This document shows positions 58,265 to 64,000 of a DNA stretch of 64,000 nucleotides, piece by piece. Location: positions 1 to 64,000 of the forward strand of contig NZ_JAIHON010000012.1 of the NCBI RefSeq assembly GCF_021173675.1. Direction: 5' to 3'. The stretch is from Streptomyces lincolnensis (lineage in GTDB: Bacteria; Actinomycetota; Actinomycetes; Streptomycetales; Streptomycetaceae). Under the pieces are notes generated by a model. It was not told the DNA's origin. It made no database searches and worked only from the letters and a program-made list of their open reading frames with translations. Numbering within the stretch: the stretch's first letter is position 1; each line of letters begins with the position of its first letter. The position numbers were made by a program, and so were the translations under genes.

Positions 58265-59359
58265 CTACTGCAGACCGGCGGCCTTGCACGCGGCGGCGTA
58301 GGGCGCGGTGCAGATCTCGGCGACGGTGTAGAGCTTGTCCTTGACCACCGTGTCCTTGATGTTGGCCTTGGTCAGCGCGACCGGGGTCAGCAGCTGCGAG
58401 GGCACCTGGTCACCGGAGCCGCTGGTCTGCGTGGTGGTCGCGAGCGAGTCGATGCTCTTGCCCTCCAGCAGGTTGACGGCCAGCTGGGCGGCCGCGTCGG
58501 CCTCCGGCTTGTACGCCTTGTAGATGGTGCTGGCCTGGGTGCCGGCGAGGATCCGCTGGATGCTGGAGAGCTCCGCGTCCTGACCGGTCAGCGGGATCGT
58601 GCTGATGCCCGCGCCCTTGAGGACGGTGGCGATACCGCCGGCCATGCCGTCGTTGGCGGAGTAGACGCCCGCGATGTTCTTGGCACCCAGCTGGGTGATG
58701 GCGGCGGACATCTTCTGGGCGGCGACCTTGTCGTCCCAGTCACCGGCCTGCTCGTAGGCGATGTCGACCTTGCCGTCGAGGACCTTGTGGGCGCCCTTCT
58801 TGAACAGGCCGGCGTTCGGGTCGGAGGCCAGGCCGTTGATCATGACGACCTTGGCCTTCGGGGTGGCCTTGGAGCCCATGGCGTCGAGCAGGGACTGGCC
58901 CTGGAGCTCGCCGACCTTCTCGTTGTCGAAGGAGACGTAGGCGGAGACCGGACCCTGGGCGAGGCGGTCGTAGGCGATGACCTTGATGCCCTTGTCGACG
59001 GCGGCCTGGATGGAGGACTTGATCGCGGCGGAGTCCACGGCGCTGATCGCGATGACCTTGACACCCTTGGTGATCATGCTGCTGACCTGCTGGGCCTGGG
59101 TCGAGGCGTTACCGGCGGCGTTCGCGTACTCGAGCTTGCACTCGGAGCACAGCTCCTTGACCTTCGCGTCGAAGTACGGCTTGTCGAACTTGGCGTAGCG
59201 GGTGGTGACGCTGTCGGGCAGGAGCAGGCCGATCGACTTGCTGCCCGAGTCGGAGCTGCCGCTGTCCTTGTCGTCCCCGGCCTTGCCACAGGCGCTGGCC
59301 GTAACGGCGAGGGCCGAGATGGCAACGGCAACGGCGGCACGACGCATGAGCGTGTTCAC
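58265..59359 (-). CDS. xylF: Xylose-type ABC transporter binding lipoprotein XylF
   Basis: A 364-residue family-2 sugar-binding protein. The signal ends in a lipobox with C24 (TASAC). Features: SIGLLLPDSVTTRYAKFD, KVIAISAVDSAAIKSSIQAA, AYDRLAQGPVSAYVSFDNE, GVYSANDGMAGGIATVLKG. GTG 59359 has GGAGG 8 bases upstream. Located directly downstream of rok7B7; in S. coelicolor this operon is, as I recall, strongly affected by Rok7B7. Confidence 0.92.
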   Translation of the reverse strand: MNTLMRRAAVAVAISALAVTASACGKAGDDKDSGSSDSGSKSIGLLLPDSVTTRYAKFDKPYFDAKVKELCSECKLEYANAAGNASTQAQQVSSMITKGVKVIAISAVDSAAIKSSIQAAVDKGIKVIAYDRLAQGPVSAYVSFDNEKVGELQGQSLLDAMGSKATPKAKVVMINGLASDPNAGLFKKGAHKVLDGKVDIAYEQAGDWDDKVAAQKMSAAITQLGAKNIAGVYSANDGMAGGIATVLKGAGISTIPLTGQDAELSSIQRILAGTQASTIYKAYKPEADAAAQLAVNLLEGKSIDSLATTTQTSGSGDQVPSQLLTPVALTKANIKDTVVKDKLYTVAEICTAPYAAACKAAGLQ

Positions 59360-59432
59360 TTGAGAAACCTCCCTGACGAGGCCGCGTCGTTGCGGCCGAG
59401 GTGGCTGGAAGTCAACTCGGCCACACGTGCGA

Positions 59433-59451
59433 CGTCAAGAAGTAAATACTT
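59433..59451 (-). promoter_or_regulatory. xylF promoter -35 with adjacent inverted repeat
   Basis: On the minus strand the 12-bp inverted repeat with arms AAGTA/TACTT (59451-59440) is followed at once by TTGACG (59438-59433), a good -35. The AT-rich repeat stands out in this GC-rich DNA and is a likely site for Rok7B7 or another sugar regulator. Confidence 0.45.
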
Positions 59452-59480
59452 AACGAGATGGCAACGGCGTCCTGCGTTCT

Positions 59481-60707
59481 CTAAGTGAAGGCAGGTGCCG
59501 CTGCGTGCAGCGTGCTGTCCAAAAGGGTCGAATCACCCATCTCGCTGAGGGCGAGGGCGAGTGCTCCGAGCACCTCCGCGCGGCCTCCAAGTGCCCCTGG
59601 AAGCACGGACAGTTGGCGCGCCGCACTGGGGATCGCATAGCGGCCGACGGACTCCCTGATCGGCCCGAGCACCAGCTCACCGGCCTCGGCGAGATCACCG
59701 CCCAGGACCACTCGGCTCGGGTTCAGCAGGTTGCAGAGATTGGCGACTCCACTGCCGATGTGACGGCCGACGTCGGCGATCACCCGACGGCAGCCAGGGT
59801 CTCCGTCCCGCGCCAGTCGTACGACGCCCTCCATCGTCAGATCGGTGCCGTGGCTGGACTGGAGCAGCGGAAGCACATAGCGCGCGGCCGCGAAGGTCTC
59901 CAGGCAGCCCCGGTTGCCACAGCGGCAGACGGGACCGGATTCATCAAGAGTAATATGCCCGATTTCTCCCGCTGTGCCACCCGGGCCGCGGTAGATCCTG
60001 CCGTTGATGACCAGGCCGGCGCCCACACCGCTGGCGACCTTGATGTACGCCAGGTCCCGCACCCCCCGGCCGCTGCCCCAGACCAGCTCACCGAGGGCGC
60101 CGAGGTTGGCGTCGTTGTCCACGTGCACCGGGACGCCGAGCCGCCCGCCCAGCTCCTCGGCGGGCTTGGTGCCGGTCCAGCCCGGCAGGATGGCGGTCGA
60201 GCCCAGCGTGCCGGACACCACGTCGATCGGGCCGGGCACACCGAGACCCACGCCCGCGATCTTGGAGCGGTCCACGCCGGTGGCCTCGATCAGCCGGTTG
60301 ACCAGCTGTTCCGCCCGGTCGAAGCCCTGCGTGGAGGAGGCGTCCACATCCAGCGGCTCGGACTCCTCGGCCAGCACCTGGTGGGCGAGATTCCCGACCG
60401 CGACGCGCAAATGGGTGTGCCCGAAGTCCACCCCTATGACGATGCCGGCGTCCCCGCTCAGCGAGACCGCGCGGGCCCGTCGGCCACCCGCCGAAGTGGG
60501 CGTGACCTCGACGGTTCCGCCGTCCTTGAGCTCACGGACGATGTTGGACACGGTGGCCGCGGACAGGCCCGTCGTCCGTGCGATCTCGGCCTGCGTGAGC
60601 GAGCCGGCCAGCCGCACGGCCCGCACGACCCGTTCCAGGTTGGCTCGGTGCAGCGACGACTGCGACCCCGGAGTCTCCACGACGACCTCCTGCGCACGGG
60701 ACCGCAT
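59481..60707 (-). CDS. rok7B7: ROK family transcriptional regulator Rok7B7
   Basis: A 408-residue ROK repressor. N-terminal winged HTH (LTQAEIARTTGLSAATVSNIV) followed by a sugar-kinase-like domain: GVDFGHTHLRVAVG, VGLGVPGPID, VHVDNDANLGALGE, and the ROK zinc motif CRCGNRGCLE with the preceding GEIGHITLD. In S. coelicolor this protein links carbon catabolite repression with xylose uptake and antibiotic production. I used ATG 60707; a TTG at 60731 is in frame. It sits between ngcEFG and xylFGH, all on one strand. Confidence 0.9.
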   Translation of the reverse strand: MRSRAQEVVVETPGSQSSLHRANLERVVRAVRLAGSLTQAEIARTTGLSAATVSNIVRELKDGGTVEVTPTSAGGRRARAVSLSGDAGIVIGVDFGHTHLRVAVGNLAHQVLAEESEPLDVDASSTQGFDRAEQLVNRLIEATGVDRSKIAGVGLGVPGPIDVVSGTLGSTAILPGWTGTKPAEELGGRLGVPVHVDNDANLGALGELVWGSGRGVRDLAYIKVASGVGAGLVINGRIYRGPGGTAGEIGHITLDESGPVCRCGNRGCLETFAAARYVLPLLQSSHGTDLTMEGVVRLARDGDPGCRRVIADVGRHIGSGVANLCNLLNPSRVVLGGDLAEAGELVLGPIRESVGRYAIPSAARQLSVLPGALGGRAEVLGALALALSEMGDSTLLDSTLHAAAPAFT

Positions 60708-60768
60708 CGATGGGGCCCCGTCTATGTCCAACTAGTGAACTCTAAGCAGAGCCGTTCGGGTTGCCTAC

Positions 60769-60774
60769 CGTCAA
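60769..60774 (-). promoter_or_regulatory. Candidate -35 of the rok7B7 promoter
   Basis: TTGACG on the minus strand, followed at 18 bases by TCTGCT and shortly after by TAGAGT, about 60 bases before the rok7B7 ATG. The -10 is ambiguous. Confidence 0.3.
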
Positions 60775-60876
60775 GAGGTTGAACCGCATCCAGGTCCCCG
60801 ATCGCCCCGGCGGACACCACAACGGACACCGCCCCGGAGAGCCCGGAAACGGTGTACGCGCAGCGTTCTCGGTTCG

Positions 60877-61800
60877 TTACTTGAGCGCCCCCGCGGTCAG
60901 TCCCTGCACCACCTGCCGCTGGAAGACGATGTACGCCGCGAGCACCGGCAGCATCGCCATCACCAGGCCCGCGAACAGGCCCGACCAGTCACCCTTGTAC
61001 CCCTGGCTGACCGCCAGCTGGACCAGCCCCTGGGTCAGCACCCGCTTGTCCGGGTCGGTGTTGAGCACCGTCGGCAGCATGTACTGGTTCCACTGCCCGA
61101 GGAAGTTGAAGATCCCCACACTGATCAGGCCGGGCTTGGCCATCGGCAGCATGATCTGGAAGAACGTCCGGGAGTGCGAGGCGCCGTCCACGAAGGCCGC
61201 CTCCGCCACCGAGCTGGGCAGGGTGCGGAAGAACGCGGTCAGGAAGAACACCGTGAACGGCAGCGAGTAGGCGATGTAGACGAGGATCAGCCCGTGGATG
61301 GTGTTCAGCAGGCCCATGTTGTTCACCACGTAGAACAACGGGACCAGCGCCAGCATGATCGGGAAGCTCATGCCGCCGATGAACAGGTAGTAGATGAACC
61401 GGTTGCCGGGGAAGTCGAAGCGGGCCAGGACGTAGGCCGCCATCGAGCCGAGCACCAGCGTGCCGATGAGTGAACCGCCCACCACCAGAATGGTGTTGAG
61501 GAAGTAGTCGCTCATGTTGGCCTGGGTCCAGGCCCGCGACCAGTTGTCGAAGTGCAGCCTGTCCGGCAGCGACCAGGGCGAGTTGAAGATGGAGGCATCG
61601 TCCTTGAAGGACGTCATCACCGCCCAGAGCAGCGGCAGCACGACCATGATCGCCCAGATGACCAGGATGCCGTGCGAGAAGACGTTGAGGGCGGTGCCCT
61701 CCTTCTTCGCCTTCGGGGACGGGCCGTGCGGGGCGTCGACCTTGGCGACGCGGGGACCGGGCTGGGCCGGTACGGGGGCGGGGGTCTCGGTCGTCTTCAT
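60877..61800 (-). CDS. ngcG: N-acetylglucosamine/chitobiose ABC transporter permease NgcG
   Basis: A 307-residue MalG-type permease with a charged Pro-rich N-terminus and six helices (NVFSHGILVIWAIMVVLPLL first). ATPase-contact loop: EAAFVDGASHSRTFFQIMLP. The start is 4 bases after the ngcF stop. The assignment to NgcEFG rests on similarity in type plus position beside rok7B7; NgcEFG imports GlcNAc and/or N,N'-diacetylchitobiose with the shared MsiK ATPase. Confidence 0.88.
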   Translation of the reverse strand: MKTTETPAPVPAQPGPRVAKVDAPHGPSPKAKKEGTALNVFSHGILVIWAIMVVLPLLWAVMTSFKDDASIFNSPWSLPDRLHFDNWSRAWTQANMSDYFLNTILVVGGSLIGTLVLGSMAAYVLARFDFPGNRFIYYLFIGGMSFPIMLALVPLFYVVNNMGLLNTIHGLILVYIAYSLPFTVFFLTAFFRTLPSSVAEAAFVDGASHSRTFFQIMLPMAKPGLISVGIFNFLGQWNQYMLPTVLNTDPDKRVLTQGLVQLAVSQGYKGDWSGLFAGLVMAMLPVLAAYIVFQRQVVQGLTAGALK

Positions 61801-61804
61801 GTGA

Positions 61805-62731
61805 TCAGAACTCCAGCCGCTCGCGCCGACCGAGCCGCATCACGAGGGCGGCGAAGGCCAGGGTGACGACGAGCAGGGCGACGCCGATGGTGGTGGCGTA
61901 GGCGGCCTGTCCGTCACGGAACGCCTTCTGGTACACGTACAGGACCATGACGGTGGTCGAGTAGTCGGGACCGCCCGGACCTGTCGTCATGATCTGTACG
62001 ACCGCGAACGACTCGGCGCCCAGCGCGAGGATGCCCATGTAGACCCAGCCGGACTGCACGGTGTCCCACAGCAGCGGCAGGGTGATCCGGAAGAACGTGG
62101 TGGAGCGGTTCGCCCCGTCCAGCAGCGCGGCCTCGTACAGATCCGCCGGGATCGAGGCCATACCGGCGGAGAACAGGACCACGAAGAAGCCGACCGTGGA
62201 CCAGACCAGGACCGCCATCACGGCCCACAGGGCGAGATCGGGGTCGCCCAGCCACAGCGGCTGAATGCTGTCGAGACCGATCCCGCGCAGGATCGAGTTG
62301 ATCGCGCCGCTGTCCGGGTTGTACGCGAAGGCGAACAACAGGGCGACGATCGCGATCGAGAGGACCTGCGGGAAGAAATAGACGATCTTGTAGAAGGAGG
62401 AGCCCCGGACTCCGGAGATCACCGGGCCGCCCCTCCTCCTGCGGCCCCCCACATTGATCATGAAGGCGAAGAACAGTGCCAGACTGATCGTCACCAGCGG
62501 CAGCACGACCGCGAAGATCAAGCTGTGCTGCAAGGACTTCCAGAAGATCTCGTCGTCCAGCATCCTCCGGTAATTGTCCAGGCCGACCATCTTGAATTCG
62601 GGGCTCAGGCCGGTCCAGTCCGTGAACGAGTAGTAGATGGACTGGATGAACGGCCACACCACGAAGAGCGCGTACAGTCCGAGGGGCAGCGCCAGAAACC
62701 CCACGATGAACCGGTACTTGCCGTGCTGCAT
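61805..62731 (-). CDS. ngcF: N-acetylglucosamine/chitobiose ABC transporter permease NgcF
   Basis: A 308-residue MalF-type permease: FIVGFLALPLGLYALFVVWP as the first helix, then FMINVGGRRRRGG, a very basic cytoplasmic loop, and the ATPase-contact EAALLDGANRSTTFFRITLP. ATG 62731 with GGAGAAG upstream, 15 bases after the ngcE stop. Co-transcribed with ngcE and ngcG. Confidence 0.88.
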   Translation of the reverse strand: MQHGKYRFIVGFLALPLGLYALFVVWPFIQSIYYSFTDWTGLSPEFKMVGLDNYRRMLDDEIFWKSLQHSLIFAVVLPLVTISLALFFAFMINVGGRRRRGGPVISGVRGSSFYKIVYFFPQVLSIAIVALLFAFAYNPDSGAINSILRGIGLDSIQPLWLGDPDLALWAVMAVLVWSTVGFFVVLFSAGMASIPADLYEAALLDGANRSTTFFRITLPLLWDTVQSGWVYMGILALGAESFAVVQIMTTGPGGPDYSTTVMVLYVYQKAFRDGQAAYATTIGVALLVVTLAFAALVMRLGRRERLEF

Positions 62732-62746
62732 CGCTTCTCCGGTCCG

Positions 62747-64000
62747 TTACTGGTGCTTGTAGTGCTTGATCGAGGTGTCCTTGGCGGCCGCGTCGGCGAA
62801 GCCCTGGATCTTCTTGATGGCCTCGGCCGGGGTGAGGCGGCCGGCCATCATCTCGCCCAGGCCGGACACACCGATCTGCTCCTTCTGGAGCTGGACGTAC
62901 CAGTCCTGGATCCGCGGGTTCACCACGTTCTCGCCGGCCTTGTCCAGCGCGGCGACACCGGACTTCAGGCCCGGGGTGAGGGTGATGCCGTCCGTTCCGC
63001 CGTTGTAGGCGGTCAGCGACTTCACCTTGCTGGTGAAGTTCTTCGAGGAGGCCTCGGAGAGCATGATGCGCAGCTGCTCCATGCCGCCCGTGCCGTTCTT
63101 CGCCTTGGCCGGGACGACGAAGGGCTCACCGCCGGAGGCCCAGATGGTGCCGAAGGGCATCTTGTCGGAGGAGTCGATGCCGGTGGGCGCCGAGACCGCC
63201 AGGTCGAAGTCCTTGGGGATGACGTTGGCCGACTCGTTCTCCACCCAGGAGCCGTTCGGGATGAACAGCGCCTTGCCCTGGGCCCAGGCGGTCTGGGACT
63301 GGATGTGGTCCAGACCGGGGGTGCCCTTGAGGACGTAGCCCTTCTGCTGGAGCTCGTAGTAGGCCTCGAAGCAGGTCTTGACCGCCGGGTGCTTCCAGGC
63401 GTTGGGCTCCAGGTTGTCGATGGAGTCCAGGACCTCGCGGCCGCCCACCTTGGCGATCATCGGGTACAGCGAGAAGGGCAGGTAGTACGGGTACTTGCCC
63501 GCGTACGTCCAGCCCGCCATGCCCTTCTTCTTGGCCTTCTCGCACACGGCGAGCATCTGGTCCCAGGTCTCCGGGTACTGCTCGTCGAGGGAGTCCAGGG
63601 CCTTCTGCGAGTACCAGACGCCGTACACCGTGTAGGCGTAGTACATGATCCAGACCGGGTCGCCGTCGAACTGGCCCATCTCGACGATGCCCGGGCGCAG
63701 GGTGTCGCGGACCTTCTTGGCCGGGTCGTCGTAGGAGGGGGCGTCCAGGAGCGGGGTGAGGTCGGCGAGCTGGTTCTTGCCGACCAGGACGCCCATGTCC
63801 ATCTGCTCGGCGCCGGAGTTGTCGATGAGGTCCGGCGGGGTGCCCTGGTTGAAGCGGGGCTGGAGGGTGGACTGGATCTTCTGGGTGGCGGAGAACTTCA
63901 CCTTGGCCTCGGGGAAGTTCTTCTCGTAGATCTTCACGGCGTCCTGGGCGTACTCCTTGCCGAAGCCGCCGTCGAACAGGACGAATTCCATGCCCGCGGT
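62747..64000 (-). CDS. ngcE: NgcE sugar-binding protein, N-terminus outside the window
   Basis: At least 417 residues of a family-1 extracellular binding protein are present; the open frame continues past the right edge, so the signal peptide and lipobox are not seen and the internal ATG at 63991 is not the start. Visible features: YEKNFPEAKVKFSATQKIQS, GTPPDLIDNSGAEQMDMG, GVWYSQKALDSL, QGKALFIPNGSWVENE. The arrangement ngcE-ngcF-ngcG-rok7B7-xylFGH supports the name. It captures GlcNAc or chitobiose released from chitin. Confidence 0.87.
   Translation of the reverse strand, partial: TAGMEFVLFDGGFGKEYAQDAVKIYEKNFPEAKVKFSATQKIQSTLQPRFNQGTPPDLIDNSGAEQMDMGVLVGKNQLADLTPLLDAPSYDDPAKKVRDTLRPGIVEMGQFDGDPVWIMYYAYTVYGVWYSQKALDSLDEQYPETWDQMLAVCEKAKKKGMAGWTYAGKYPYYLPFSLYPMIAKVGGREVLDSIDNLEPNAWKHPAVKTCFEAYYELQQKGYVLKGTPGLDHIQSQTAWAQGKALFIPNGSWVENESANVIPKDFDLAVSAPTGIDSSDKMPFGTIWASGGEPFVVPAKAKNGTGGMEQLRIMLSEASSKNFTSKVKSLTAYNGGTDGITLTPGLKSGVAALDKAGENVVNPRIQDWYVQLQKEQIGVSGLGEMMAGRLTPAEAIKKIQGFADAAAKDTSIKHYKHQ

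Noticed and set aside
1..64000. tRNA or rRNA genes
   Set aside because: I saw no TTCGA-containing T-arm within a cloverleaf context and no rRNA sequence; an automated scan could still find a diverged one.

Overview
The window is high-GC chromosomal DNA from an actinomycete, almost certainly Streptomyces. Codons are dominated by G/C in the third position, GTG starts are frequent, operons use GTGA/ATGA overlaps, and the gene set includes Tat-exported enzymes, a ROK regulator with several sugar ABC systems, and a coproporphyrin-type haem pathway. Gene order agrees, as far as I recall it, with the S. coelicolor stretch running from SCO6061 (msrB) and SCO6060 (murC) through hemG/hemQ, hemE, fadAB and dxs to xylFGH, rok7B7 and ngcEFG (about SCO6005). 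This comes from memory and was not searched.

Layout. 1-127: 3' end of an IS3-family insertion sequence. 177-3556 (-): msrB, murC, a small USP-like protein and a RibD-like reductase. 3690-4560: an 18-unit tandem repeat array with higher-order structure, lying in the divergent gap before zapE. 5968-9405 (+): a small secreted protein, beta-carbonic anhydrase, a SulP transporter with STAS domain (a bicarbonate-uptake-like cassette) and an SPFH protein. 9499-14466 (+): PhoX-like phosphatase, PPK2 polyphosphate kinase, FAD/Rieske oxidoreductase, a polysaccharide-deacetylase lipoprotein and a 59-residue zinc-ribbon protein. 14494-16025 (-): a two-gene ABC exporter. 16072-22219 (+): PTH2-like protein, DUF692/MNIO protein, DUF4142 protein, TIGR04222-type membrane protein and a secreted Tap-like aminopeptidase.

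22311-29592 holds haem genes (hemG-hemQ and hemE, all -), interleaved with a DUF4349 lipoprotein, a CoA-disulfide-reductase-like flavoprotein, a small protein and a rhomboid protease. 29712-32689 (+): DUF3000 protein, a response regulator and RNase D. 32720-39358 is a self-contained carbohydrate cassette: a binding protein and two permeases (-), divergent from a GH2 beta-mannosidase and a LacI regulator (+), with two LacI-type palindromes between them. 39596-42945: fadA-fadB. 43110-49082: two operons converging on a shared 18-bp terminator hairpin, CBM3-GH16 plus Tat-exported deacetylase (+) and processive GT2 synthase plus nucleotide-sugar dehydrogenase (-). Together they look like an exopolysaccharide synthesis and modification locus.

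49342-55731: a propeller-like protein, a 3-hydroxyisobutyrate-dehydrogenase-family enzyme, a NYN-like protein, an APC amino-acid permease and dxs. 55925-64000 (-): xylFGH, rok7B7 and ngcEFG, a pentose/aminosugar uptake block with its global regulator; ngcE runs off the right edge.

The items I rate most worth pursuing are the higher-order repeat array, the convergent polysaccharide locus, the MNIO enzyme with a C-terminal extension but no visible precursor, and a sigma-R-type promoter inside murC ahead of msrB. Apart from the IS end I see no prophage, CRISPR array, tRNA or rRNA gene.
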